Positions 23,376-33,620 of a stretch of DNA of 64,000 bases are shown in pieces. Origin of the DNA: Monosporascus cannonballus (Eukaryota > Ascomycota > Sordariomycetes > Xylariales); assembly GCA_004154925.1 (NCBI GenBank), contig QJNS01000075.1, positions 241,538 through 305,537 on the forward strand. Direction: 5' to 3'. Position numbers and translations under genes: made by a program. Numbering within the stretch: the stretch's first letter is position 1; every line of letters starts with the position of its first letter. The notes under the pieces were generated by a model. That model had not been told where the DNA came from, ran no database searches, and saw only the letters and a program-made list of their open reading frames with translations.

Positions 23376-23863
23376 AAGCAAGCCTCCGCTAAGTAACATA
23401 AAAGAAATCCCGCTTAAGACGTTTTGTTTTCTTTTTGCCCTCGTTTTAACGTACTGAGTAGCGAAGGGAGTGAACGAGGATTATTGTGTCGCTTTTTTTT
23501 ACCCGGGAGCTGCTACTTAATTAATCTCAGTTTTACCGCATTGGCTAAATAAGAATCAAGGGAATGGCTAGCACGTTAGCACGGACCATTACCGATCGCC
23601 TTCATAAATAAACACGATGTGTCTCACTTAGCAAACTTTGGCAGTAGGTAGTTTCGCTGGCTACCACCCGGCATCACGCATTGATAGGTAGAAGCTGCCC
23701 ATTATTATGGCCAGAGCTCTAATGTGAACCTGCGACTTCCGACATCGCCTGCAACTCGAATCTGTTTAGGTGCCATAGGAGCACGGACCCCTCCGAGCTC
23801 GGTTTCTATGATGTAGGATATCACTTACAATACTCACCCTCCTCGAGATCTACCACATAAACC
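23376..23863. other. intergenic region upstream of aprataxin gene
   Basis: About 490 bp without a gene. It should contain the promoter of the aprataxin-like gene. No sharp motif recognised. Confidence 0.35.
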
Positions 23864-24916
23864 ATGTCCACGACTGAATCAGACGCCGAGGATGCGACCA
23901 CGAAGGACGAGATCGAGGGCTCGGCTCCCGTGCCGCCCGCAGCCGCTGCCGGCGTAAGTCAAGGGACGAAGCGCAACGCCTGTGAGTCCATTCCGGGAAC
24001 CCCAAGGCCCGGCCTCGGCGGTATCTCTATCAATCAGTTATCTATCCCCAAGCTCCACCCTGAACTAACGACAAGCCCGCACCAAGTCACAGAGCTCATG
24101 TCACCCAAGAGAAAGGTGCCGGCCGCATCACAGTCAACGACAACGACGACCCCCGGATCCGGCACGGGCACGGGCACGGGCTCCGTCGGCTCCTTCTACA
24201 ACCGCGGGCCGCTAACCAAGACCTTCAAGGCGCGCGACGGGCTCGGCGCGTACGTGGCGGACCCGGCATCGTTCCCGGCGTCGCGCGTGGTGTTCCACGA
24301 CGCCTCGTTCGTGGCGATCAACGACCTGTACCCGAAGGCGAGCGTGCACACGCTGCTGCTGCCGCGCGACGCAGCGCTGCGACGGCTGCACCCGTTCGAC
24401 GCGCTGGGCAACCCGGGCAACGCGGCCTTCCTGGCGGCCGTGCGCGAGCAGGCGGCGCGGCTGCGGCGCCTCGTGGCCAAGGAGCTGCAGCGGCGGTATG
24501 GGCGCTTCAGCCGGGCGGACGCGGCGCGGGAAGCGGTGCTCGACGGGGGCGGCGCGCCGGCAGGGGAGGGAGGGGAGGCGGGGAAGTTGCCGCGGGGCCG
24601 CGACTGGGAGGCCGAGGTCCGCGTCGGCGTGCACGCGCGCCCGAGCATGAACGACCTCCACGTGCACGCGCTGTCGCGCGACATGTTCTCCGAGTGCCTG
24701 AGGCACCGGAAGCACTACAACTCGTTCAACACGCCGTTCTTCGTCGACCTCGCCGACCTGCCGCTTGCGCCCGACGACCCGCGCCGGCACCCGGGACGCG
24801 CCGGCTACCTCGACGCCGACCTGACGTGCTGGCGCTGCGGCAGGAACTTCGGCAACAGGTTCAAGCAGCTCAAGGAGCACCTGGCGCACGAGTTTGAGGA
24901 GTGGAAGAAAGAGTAG
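23864..24916 (+). CDS. HNT3: aprataxin-like HIT domain / zinc finger protein
   Basis: Best read as two exons, 23864-23981 and 24087-24916, giving 315 residues. The 105 bp intron (GTGAGT donor, ACTAAC branch) is a multiple of three, so the unspliced frame is also open. Splicing yields KRNAFTELMSPKRK, which fits fungal relatives better. The HIT domain spans about 75-245, with FVAINDLYPKASVHTLLLPR early and the histidine triad region MNDLHVHALS near 230. A C-terminal zinc finger at about 286-308 begins CWRCG and ends with two His before a Glu-rich tail. The family (yeast Hnt3) removes AMP from abortive DNA ligase intermediates at 5' ends, in the nucleus. Very GC-rich, like its surroundings on the 3' side. 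Confidence 0.9.
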   Translation: MSTTESDAEDATTKDEIEGSAPVPPAAAAGVSQGTKRNACESIPGTPRPGLGGISINQLSIPKLHPELTTSPHQVTELMSPKRKVPAASQSTTTTTPGSGTGTGTGSVGSFYNRGPLTKTFKARDGLGAYVADPASFPASRVVFHDASFVAINDLYPKASVHTLLLPRDAALRRLHPFDALGNPGNAAFLAAVREQAARLRRLVAKELQRRYGRFSRADAAREAVLDGGGAPAGEGGEAGKLPRGRDWEAEVRVGVHARPSMNDLHVHALSRDMFSECLRHRKHYNSFNTPFFVDLADLPLAPDDPRRHPGRAGYLDADLTCWRCGRNFGNRFKQLKEHLAHEFEEWKKE

Positions 24917-25434
24917 AGTACCTAAGGGATTAAAAACTCGTTGCAAAAAGAAGAACATAAAAACTTAGAAGTACGACCTCGGGGTAGGTATCTAGACAAG
25001 TGCGCGCCGAGGGCGCCAGTCAGGGAGCACTCTTGCGGATCTTGACCTTGGGCCAAGAAAATAGTTTCAATTGCGTGCAATCGCAGCGCAGAACAAATGT
25101 ATTCCAGCCTAAAGCAAACGCCAATAAGCATACGAGCCTCGTATTAAACCGTGAAAACACCTAGTGGCCACCGTACGATCCATCTGTCCTTTTCATGGCA
25201 ATGCTGCTTCACTGGCCCACTCGGAGTACCCTACAGACCAGAGGCGGCGTCCTCTCATGTGGCTCTTCCTTGCGGTCCGACGCGCCACTAACAATAAACA
25301 GCGTTGTCATCTACTGCGACTCCGTGAACCTCCTGCTGACCCTCCTATAGGCCTTGTACGCTGTAGAGAAGAGTTCTGGAACATATGAAGGCACCTAATA
25401 CTATAGCCAATAGTTGTTAGTGATTGGTCGCGCG
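24917..25434. other. convergent intergenic region
   Basis: Shared 3' region of the aprataxin gene (plus) and the AT-hook gene (minus). No gene seen. Confidence 0.4.
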
Positions 25435-26197
25435 TCAGGTAAAGAAATGGGGCGCGGCTCCTACCTCATTCTCTTCGGCGTCGCCGCTATCGTTATCCCG
25501 CGCGACGTCCGCGTCGTCTCCATTTTGCGGGGCGTCGCCCATGGGTTCATCGGTGTCTGTAGCAAACGTCAGTCAACAATGCACTGCATAGCGCTGGAAA
25601 CTACACTCATAACCACACTGGAACAGCCAGTCCATCGCGACGCGTTAATTAAACGCGTCGCCCGGATAGATTAGAAAGTAGAGCGGGGGTGAGAAAGAGT
25701 CACATACATGCGCCAGCACCAGCACTGTCCTCAGCCTCCTCGTCGGCGCCGTTCTCCTCGCGCTCCTCCTCCTCGCGCTCGTCCACCTCAACAGCAGCGG
25801 CAGCGATGCTGGCGTCGCTCTTGCGGGGGCGTCCCCTCTTGCCGCTGGCGGCCGACTTGGGCGTGGCCGACTTCTTGCCAGAGGCCGAGGCGGCGCGCTT
25901 GTTGGGTGTGACGGCGGCGGCAGTCGTGGACGCGTCGCTCTTGGGCGGACGGCCGCGACCGCGTCCGCTGCTGCGCGTGCCGGTTGCCGCGGCCTTCTTG
26001 GGGGCGGCCGCCTTAGTCGCGGTCGACTTCTTGACGCCGGATCCCGGGGGACGACCGCGCGGCCTGCCCGACGGCTCCTTCTTAGGCTGTGCCGAGACGC
26101 CGTTCTTGGGCGGGCGGCCGCGTCCGCGCTTAGGAGCGTCAGAGGCGGCGGCTACCTCCGCGGTTGCTTCCGACTTCCTGGCGCGTGTTGGTGCCAT
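25435..26197 (-). CDS. AT-hook DNA-binding protein
   Basis: Exon 1 is 26197-25708 and exon 2 starts at 25556 after a 151 bp intron (GTATGT donor, GCTACAG acceptor). Reading on to the stop at 25435 gives 203 residues. An alternative GTAGGA donor at 25464 with a 6 bp last exon ending at 25395 is also in frame. The start MAPTRARK was chosen because the upstream part of the long frame has no coding character. Four AT-hooks are visible (KRGRGRPPK, GRPRGRPPGS, GRGRGRPPKS, GKRGRPRKS) on an Ala/Lys-rich, HMGA-like body, followed by an acidic tail (EVDEREEEEREEN and DDADVARDNDSGDAEENE). It is probably a nuclear protein that binds the minor groove of AT-rich DNA; partners are unknown. Confidence 0.8.
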
Positions 26198-27420
26198 TGT
26201 TTTTCTTGGGTACTGCGCGTGGGCTAAGTGTGTGCGCGTAGGCAATATGAGGTAGATAGATGTGGGTGATGGGCGGGTTAATGTTAATGCACACACGTCA
26301 ATGCCTTGTGAGGCGATGAGATGAAGATGGGGTAGGGTGATGGAGTTGATGAGAAAATGAAGAGAAAAAGATGGAAGAAAATTGGAAGGAAAATTGGAAA
26401 AAAAAATCCAATTGGGGGGTGGGAAACCTTGGGCGATGGCGCGTGTCTGTTCGTTTAAATCAGTCTCACATGGTCGCAAGTGCATCAGTAACAACAGCCT
26501 GGGGGGGCTTGCATGGGGGGACGGGGGAAGCTTGACGCGGTCGCGTTATTGCTGTAGCTAGAGAGGTAGCATCTACTCCAGCTCTACCAGCCACCTATAG
26601 AAAAGGTGGTCCCACTTTTATTCACCTGCTAGCAAGCACACCGAAGATAGAATGTCCATGCCCACTGGCCTGATTTGCGCCCCAATTGAATACATCATAA
26701 AAATCGAGATCCGCATAATTTCTTTCTGTACGGGTGACTTTTAGTGTTACAAAACGGCCCATTCCCTGAAGGTGCTGTTTCCCGGGGATCTCCGTCAAAG
26801 GCTCGCGGCTTGACAACGGATGTCGTATTTAGACGATTGAGATTATTCAGACCCTGCGATAAAATAAACATCGCTCGTCTCAGAGCGCGTTGTCGAATCA
26901 AAATCCCACTTCCTACCGCACATAAGAGGCCGCATTTTAACACCTACGTCAGGTACCCCCTAGCGGTAGATCCAACGCTATCACTATATTAAGGTTTTAA
27001 TTCATGCAACCGTTTGCTTGATAAATCAAATAATATTTTTGGCCTGCTTATCTAAACCTGCTGATAATATAAGGTCATAATAAAATCAACAAAATTTAGC
27101 TAATTTGGAGTTAATTAATAAATACTCGAGGAGGATGTCAAACATACCCCTACGACGACGGAGTATTGTTTCGTTTTTGTTAGGGAGCCCGTGTCAAACT
27201 ACGCTTAGCTACCAATGGCTAGAAGCAACTCAAGAAGCTCAAGGTTCGTGCCTTCTTCCACAGCCCCCCAGGCCAGCGCACATATCCCGCCCAACCTACA
27301 TCGATTAATTGGATTTTATATTGATTTTTAAATCGGTTGGCCGTAATAATCCCGATGCGACTCGGAACCTGTTTATGTTTGTTCACTTGATGACTCTTCC
27401 TATACTATAACTGTCACAGA
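26198..27420. other. promoter region and AT-rich non-coding DNA
   Basis: The first ~250 bp upstream of the AT-hook gene are purine/G-rich on the plus strand. From about 26990 to 27130 the DNA becomes AT-rich. No gene recognised. Confidence 0.4.
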
Positions 27421-27594
27421 AAAGGCCCTTCAGAGAGCTTTGGGGATTGTCCGGAACAACCTTATTCCTTTCCGAAGCTATGTTTATCAGTGGATCGCCC
27501 ACACCCAAGCGGGGCCGGGGACCAGCGTTCTCTAGCTTTCTACATATCAATACAGCCCTCAAGAGCCGTGCAGCTGCTCCCTAGTAAGTGTGAC
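27421..27594 (-). repeat. dispersed repeat, copy A
   Basis: This copy is about 70-80% identical by eye to copy B (inverted, 27691-27856) and to copy C at 33.3 kb. On the minus strand it reads TLTREQLHGS followed by a stop, then about 130 bp conserved in all copies (GGAACAACCTTATTCC on the plus strand, an ATATCAATA phrase and GCAGCTGCTCC). It looks like the 3' end plus trailer of a multicopy gene. Mutations are mostly transitions. Confidence 0.75.
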
Positions 27595-27690
27595 AATAAT
27601 CTAGTTTAATTTCCGCACGCGTGCCATAGACACCATGATCGAAACTACCTTTTTAATTCTCGCGCTTGCTATTATTTCGTATAAAGAAGA

Positions 27691-27856
27691 TGTCACACTT
27701 ACTAGGGTGCAGCTGCATAGCTCCCGAGGGCTATATTGATATGTAGGAAACTAAATAGCGGTGATCACATTTGATGTGGGCGATCAACTGATAGGGCTTC
27801 GGAAAGGGATAGCCTTGTTCCGGATAATCTCTGAAGCTCTCAGGAGGGCCCTTTCT
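27691..27856 (+). repeat. dispersed repeat, copy B (inverted to copy A)
   Basis: Reverse complement of copy A with many transitions, separated from it by about 96 bp. It reads TLTRVQLHSS in the orientation opposite to A; the stop codon after the last Ser is changed to an Arg codon (TGA to CGA). Together A and B could form a hairpin with arms of about 165 bp. Confidence 0.75.
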
Positions 27857-28229
27857 ATCAGAAGACCATTATGTGTTAGTGTTAGGGTGCAAATCCTTCA
27901 GTGTGTGATGTCGGAGTCTCATACTACAACACAGCTTCGACCCTTTACCATTTTAAATCGTTTAATTCTATAAGAGCTTTCATCCTAAAATGCAAGCAGT
28001 GCTTAACCCCGCAATAACCGAAGGAGCAGAGAATAGGGCTTATGTTATTTAACAAAAGCCACTCCAAAAGGTTTATCAAGTTACCGCAAGCGTTGGCAGA
28101 TTGGGCCTTCCTAATCGAACGGCCTACTGGTGTGGACGTCGTTGCGACTTTGAAGCAGGCACACCGTTAATTATAAGGCTAAACTCAAATATAAGAGAAC
28201 CATAGCCTGTGCTTGCTCTTACAAAATTG

Positions 28230-30995
28230 TTAATCCTGTCTACGGACGCGAGAAAACTGATCCAGACGCTGCGGTGTTATCCCGGCAAACTTGCCGTTTG
28301 GGCCTACGGAGGACGTCGAGTTCAGGGTAAAAAACATGATTATAGCCTCTCTCTCCTTCCTCGCTTGTGGATCTTCAGATAAGCGAAGCCGAAGTTGCTT
28401 CTCCATCTCCTTAATCCGCGTGGGAAGCGGACACTTACACCCAGGCTTGCATTTTATCCTTCCGGATTTATACAAACCGAGCTTTGTCAGCTCTCTTCGG
28501 TCTCCAATAGTTCCCCTGATGAGTGGCATTTTGTTGGGGTCGCCGCCACTCTCCAAGTACTCCTGAAAAGGGAGGATGAAGAGGTATGTATGAGGAGTGA
28601 GCCACACGTTGCCCTGGAGCATTTCACGAACATCTTCAAGGAAATCGTCGAGTGCCGCAACTACAGAACCTTGATAGCGCGCCCAGACTGGCTCTGCGAT
28701 ACTTGCAAACTCTGGGGTGTGAGGATCAAGGATTGTTCGACGCGATAGCAAAGAGACGAGGTGGATGAGTATCCTTCCACCATGTGTCTCTTTTAGGTGG
28801 AAGTCGAACCAGGGAGCAAGGAGCTTCGATACTTCCCGCTCGACCCGGATCAAGTAACGGTGCTCATCTATCCCAGGCGGTCGACGCAGCATTCGTTGGA
28901 TTTTATCCATGTAAAACCTGATGCACGCATAGACTACGTCGTCGAACTTTGTGTCTTCGGCCTCCCGGAATGTCATGTGCGCTCTCTTCTCCAGAAGCGA
29001 TCTTAAAGCAGACTTCAACAAGTCAAGATTGCGAGATATCTTGTATCTTGGGTGAAGTAATGCATATAGGGCATTCTCTGCGTCCCATTCGGCGAGAATA
29101 TTGTCCGCGCACTGAGCAAGAATCCCATAGTGCTCGAGAGATGATTTATCCAGCACGTTCTGGATCCCTCTGCCCATGTATCTGTCATACAGGACATTCT
29201 CTGCGTCCCATTCGGCGAGAGTATTGTCCGCGCACCGATCAAGAATACGATGGTGCTCTGGATATGATTTATCCAGGACGGTGTGGATTCCCCTGCGCAT
29301 GTATCTGTCATACACCGAAATCGAAGTTGCGGCTTGGCCGTATTGTCTACTTGCCGTGTCCGTAGGGAGGAGCCCTATTAAAGAACAATCCGCGGCGTCC
29401 TTGGCTAGGGCGTGAAAGACAAATTCCTGCATATGATCAGTTCGAAACCTACGGTATCACAAGTTGTTAACGAGGTGGTGTCTTACCGGAGCGCCATACA
29501 CGTAAGAATAGAGTGGCCAACCGGTTTCAAGAGACGCTCTTCCACGCATTTCTTCCGAGAGCGAGTTAAAACACGTGAAGAACAGATCGTTCTCAAACCT
29601 GCCCGATAGCACACCTTCGACATGAATAGTCCATACCACGCAAGAGTTGTCGTAGTGCCTAACAGTCCCCGGTGGCAATAGTCGCCAGGACTCAATTGGG
29701 CTGGGATGACCCACGGTCGTGGTGTCTCTCCTCTCGCGGAGTAACCATTCCGCATGGCCTCTAGCATGAGCTGCTCGAATCCACCAGTCGTTCAAAGGTC
29801 TCCGCAAGCCATTCCAGTCGATCGCCCTGTCCCAAAGTCTGCTGAGACATCCAAACTCGTCAGCCTGAATTTCAGCTGCTAGATATTCATGAATCTCTCT
29901 TGGCTCGGCTTTGGTGGCTATGTTGATATTGGTCTTAGTATTCTCAGGTCGCTTAACGCTATTATCGCCAGACAAACCTTCTATCTCCTGTGTTTGTTTC
30001 CACTCAAGGTATAGATACAGAGGCTCCATCATGTAAGCCCTGGCAGAGTTTTTGTAAACTTCGGCCATTTCGGCTCTCATGATATACTCCTGGTTTCTCT
30101 CCATTTCCAGATAATATTCTTCATCGCCTTTGCCGAAACATTAGTAAACTTAACGAAGTTAAACGCCGGAGATTAGCAAAGACTCACTGGCTGTGAATTG
30201 TTCTGCCCACGAAGGGCAGCCAATATTTTCTTGCTCAAGAAGTTCTGGGTATAAGAGCAGAGCATGGGACTTTGCCCTCTCGGACTTGGCAAGTAACGGA
30301 TTTTCGCTAGGACCTGTAAGACCCGAGTTGTCTTCAGTGTCTTTGACGTCAGCCAGGGCAGCTTGAGCACATATGACACCTGTTCGATACCATCCCCACG
30401 CAGCGCGCTTCTTCACTTCGTCCGGAGAAATTTCGAATTCGTCATAAGCTACGTCTCGAGTCAGTCTAGGATATAATCCGTCTAAACAACGGCAACTATA
30501 TTGAAAGAGAGCATACTAGGTATCGGCGGCCAGTCTTCCCATGGGCATTGTTTCGCTGGAGCTAGAGGAGTCTGTGGAGCAGTATTTGTGATTGCAGATT
30601 CTGACACGTCGAAATCTGCTTGCGGGGTTTCTTTTTCGTTGGGGAGGCCAGGTGGTCTGAGAAAGGCTTGTTTCTGGTCTTGTTTAACCACCGTTAGAGT
30701 GTCTTTGTGTAGAATAGGACCAGGTAGCGAGAGGTAAGACCTTCTTGGAAAGGCTTGACTCGTCCTGCGCCAGCCATTTGTGGTAGAGGAAGCGGTTTGT
30801 AATTGTTGACTGCATCATCCGGTATGTCCAGAATGTGACAGACTTCAGTATAATTACAGTCAGAATGAACCATCAATTTTGGAACGACGATTTCGGGGAA
30901 ATATGCTTACTTTCATGAACTTGTTCTTCACTCATCAGCCTCTCCTTGACCTCGTACGGGGAACCAGACCTCTCGTTCTGCTCCATCTTAATCAT
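28230..30995 (-). CDS. unrecognised protein with PLPLP-MAGAGRVK N-terminal module
   Basis: Six exons on the minus strand: 30995-30911, 30842-30741, 30678-30517, 30481-30188, 30127-29487 and 29426-28230. They give 826 residues with all phases consistent. Intron 3 would be only 35 bp (GTATGC...TTTAG) and intron 2 has a weak GTCTTA donor but a CTAAC branch. The N-terminus (YEVKERLMSEEQ, then HILDIPDDAV, NNYKPLPLPQMAGAGRVK) matches the start of the DUF6594 gene at 33.6-34.8 kb, including the phase of the first intron. The remainder does not resemble it. Around residues 465-546 a 41-residue unit (DRYM.RGI..VLDKS...H) is duplicated in tandem. A Cys cluster (KCKPGCKCPLP) lies near residue 764. There are no membrane segments or known domains. 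Function unknown. Confidence 0.72.
29069..29314 (-). repeat. in-frame tandem duplication of about 123 bp
   Basis: Two adjacent copies of a 41-codon unit inside the last exon of the unrecognised gene. Both contain the phrases CATTCTCTGCGTCCCATTCG and GATTTATCCAG (plus strand). The copies differ at scattered sites, and the difference in length is zero, so the frame is kept. Confidence 0.9.
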
Positions 30996-31671
30996 GCCGC
31001 CGATGTCCGCCCGTCACAGTCCAAGCTCCTTGCTGAACATCACAAGCGGTCGCAAGGGCTATCTCTTAGGGCCCAGAGTTCGTTAGTGTCGTGATCTTCT
31101 GAGCGGGGGAACGGATCAAGGTCGAAAGGGGCCAGGCATTTTCGGGCGGTGGCTGTGCAAATATTCATACAGCCGCACTCCGAAACATCACCAATCAGAG
31201 CTGCATATTCGTAGACAGGTACATAGCCAGTCTGACTCCCAGATCACGAGCTCATGACTAGTCTAAGCCTTGCGGATGGACTATTGGCGATTCTGAGGAG
31301 AAGTCGGCGCAATCTCTGCCGGTCTCTCCTTTTTGGCTTTGTTGCTTGTAGGCCAAGAATTATCGGAGCAGCTGGCTCATTCTTCGCGCCTTTGTTATCC
31401 AAATCTTCAAAGCCGAGTTACCATTCTAAGATTCTTGTGAGCAACGGCGCCTAAGGTGGCAGCCGAAATGCCAGGTGGTTGATGCAACAGTGTACATAAA
31501 TTATAACCGTTTGTAGCGTGAATAGCCTTTCCTTCCAACCAAAACACATTTTCTGCTCTCATCCCTCATATGCCCCCGATTCTCGAATATTTCTCCCCCT
31601 TGCCATAAAATGACCGCCACATTTGAAGGATCGGTTTAAGACAAATCGTTACAAGCTCCAGCATTGCGAAA
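30996..31671. other. divergent promoter region
   Basis: About 680 bp between the starts of the minus-strand unrecognised gene and the plus-strand DUF4419 gene. Short frames on both strands show no domain. No defined promoter motif recognised. Confidence 0.4.
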
Positions 31672-33087
31672 ATGCCCGTCACCACCAAACCCTCACCCTC
31701 CCGGGTCGGCAAGAATCAGGACCGCACCGTCGATGTTACCGACGAGAACCTCAGCCGTCGTGTCTTCGACATCGTCACGGAGGATTGCCACAGCCCTTAC
31801 GAAAATGATCCGCGCTGGCCCAAGCTTCCAGAAGGGGGCCGCCGCCCGTTTCACTACCGCAGCAGCGCGTTCAAGGACCTCCCGTTTATCGCATCCTCCT
31901 TCGACAACAAGAGCAGCACCAGCACCGAAGCCACTCGGGGTTTCATAGCCCCCTATGAAAATGGCTTTGTTGACGGCCTCATTCGCGCCTTCAACCAGGA
32001 CCTCCACCTCGTCGTCCGTCCTGACGACGTCTGGCAGGCAATCATCTCGCAGTTCAGTCTTTTCGTGAATGGGCATGCCGAACGCCTGCGCCACCTCTTC
32101 GTCAGCCACGAAGGCAGGCGCACCCTGACCGCCGACCTCGCGCCATTCGATCTCTCCGACATCGACCTCGGCAAGATGGCGCTAGAGTTCGCTTCCATCA
32201 TCCAGGCAAACGTCGTCGACGCCGAGATGCGCCAGTGGATGCTACCCGGCTTCTCGACCACGACAGACCACGACAAAGCTGTGGCCGCCTTCGGCATGAT
32301 GGGCGCGCTGCAGAAGTACTTTGAGTACCACATGTTGTGCGGGTGCGGTCTGCCGAGTGTGACGTTACTGGGCGAGCGCGCGGACTGGGCGGAGTTGGCA
32401 CGCCGTGTGGAGAAGCTTCCCCGATACGGCGAGGAGTGTGCGCGCTGGGCAGAACTGCTGCGGCCCGTGATGCGCCACATGCTGCTAACGTTCGACGTGC
32501 CGGAGTCGCAGGAAGTGAAGGACTTCTGGCTGCGGGCCGTGCACGAGGCCGGCATAGAAGGGTCGGGCTGGGGCATCCGCACGCTTTCGGGTTGGATCAC
32601 GGCGTTTGCCTACTTTCAGGAGAATGGGAATGTCACGAAGGACTTTGATGAAGAGTACCTCCGGACGGCGTCGATGCCGCCCTATGGTGGGTACTCGCCG
32701 TCGGTGGAGGAGCGTAAACGCTTGATCTTAGATGGGGTGTCGTATCCGCTGATGGGGCGAAGGTGCATTCCGAGGAGCGTCGTTGTGCTACCAATGACGA
32801 TCCGGGACTTGAAGACTAGGGTGGATAGATTTACGACGGTTATTGCTGGCTCTGTCGGCATGTCTGTGTCTGCAGACTCAACGACAACCCAGCCCGTGTC
32901 GGCGTGGTGGGTTGTGCAGGAGTTTGAAGAGGCCATTGAAGCAAAGGCCCAGTTGAAGCCTGGAAGCTCGGTCGCGGGTTCGACCACGGAAGGCAATTCG
33001 GAAACTAGCTCAGAACTGTGGAAGAACTTCGAGGATTCTAACGGGGAAGATACTGATGTAGAGTTTGATGAGTGTGCCCTTCCCTAA
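31672..33087 (+). CDS. DUF4419 domain protein
   Basis: Single exon of 471 codons. After a short polar N-terminus, the DUF4419 features are in place: GFIAPYENGFVDGLIRAFNQ, LVVRPDDVWQAIISQFSLFV, the FSTTTDHDKAVAAFGMMGAL block, YFEYHMLCGCGLPSVTLLG, and near the end SGWGIRTLSGWITAFAYF. Length is usual for the family. The family is widespread in fungi and has no established biochemical role; a soluble cytosolic location is inferred from the lack of a signal or membrane segment. It sits between two minus-strand genes that share an N-terminal module, which places it inside a probable duplicated block. Confidence 0.9.
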   Translation: MPVTTKPSPSRVGKNQDRTVDVTDENLSRRVFDIVTEDCHSPYENDPRWPKLPEGGRRPFHYRSSAFKDLPFIASSFDNKSSTSTEATRGFIAPYENGFVDGLIRAFNQDLHLVVRPDDVWQAIISQFSLFVNGHAERLRHLFVSHEGRRTLTADLAPFDLSDIDLGKMALEFASIIQANVVDAEMRQWMLPGFSTTTDHDKAVAAFGMMGALQKYFEYHMLCGCGLPSVTLLGERADWAELARRVEKLPRYGEECARWAELLRPVMRHMLLTFDVPESQEVKDFWLRAVHEAGIEGSGWGIRTLSGWITAFAYFQENGNVTKDFDEEYLRTASMPPYGGYSPSVEERKRLILDGVSYPLMGRRCIPRSVVVLPMTIRDLKTRVDRFTTVIAGSVGMSVSADSTTTQPVSAWWVVQEFEEAIEAKAQLKPGSSVAGSTTEGNSETSSELWKNFEDSNGEDTDVEFDECALP

Positions 33088-33324
33088 TCGGGGGTTCCAT
33101 TTCCGATTAAAGAGATTAGCGGTTGGTTACGGTTTCTACTGCAAGCTTGCTGCGATATCTTCGCACACAAAATACCTAGGTAGCTACGAAAACAAGTCTG
33201 TAGGCAGACCTGTCGCATCTCTCAAAGATTACACCTATCCTCTCAGCTCTCGCTCCACATGACCCACAAGCTACCTAGGTAAGTCAACAGTATTGGCCAT
33301 TTCAGCACTTTTACCATCTGCCAC

Positions 33325-33525
33325 AGAAAACGGGCCCCTTGAGAGCTTCAAGGATCATCTGGAACAACCTTATTCCCCTCCGAAGCCATATATCGGTGGA
33401 TCGCCACACCACAAGTGGGATTTCCGCTCTTTAGCTTCCTTGATATCAATATAGCCCTCAAGAGCTGTGCAGCTGCTCCTTGGTCAGCGTGGCACCATCA
33501 ACTTTCAGGTTCCGCCTTCGGAAGT
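33325..33525 (-). repeat. dispersed repeat, copy C
   Basis: Third copy of the family seen at 27.4-27.9 kb and the least mutated. On the minus strand it reads RRNLKVDGATLTKEQLHSS and a stop, followed by the conserved trailer. In copy A the same coding part has an internal stop and several C/T and G/A differences. It lies about 100-300 bp downstream of the DUF6594 stop codon. Confidence 0.75.
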
Positions 33526-33620
33526 AGTGTTGGTGAATTAGTGATAAACACGGCAAGGAAAGCCGCATAGCTGCGTACCGAAGGTCAGCACAGAGCATTC
33601 ACCGGACAGATATGAGGGTC

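Noticed and set aside
24212..24958. 248-codon minus-strand ORF
   Set aside because: It is antisense to the HIT/zinc finger coding sequence. Val/Arg/Ala-rich composition is typical of a mirror frame in GC-rich DNA.
25689..26255. 188-codon plus-strand ORF
   Set aside because: It is antisense to the AT-hook gene, whose four AT-hook motifs are unmistakable.
31953..32600. 215-codon minus-strand ORF
   Set aside because: It is antisense to the DUF4419 gene and has no domain.
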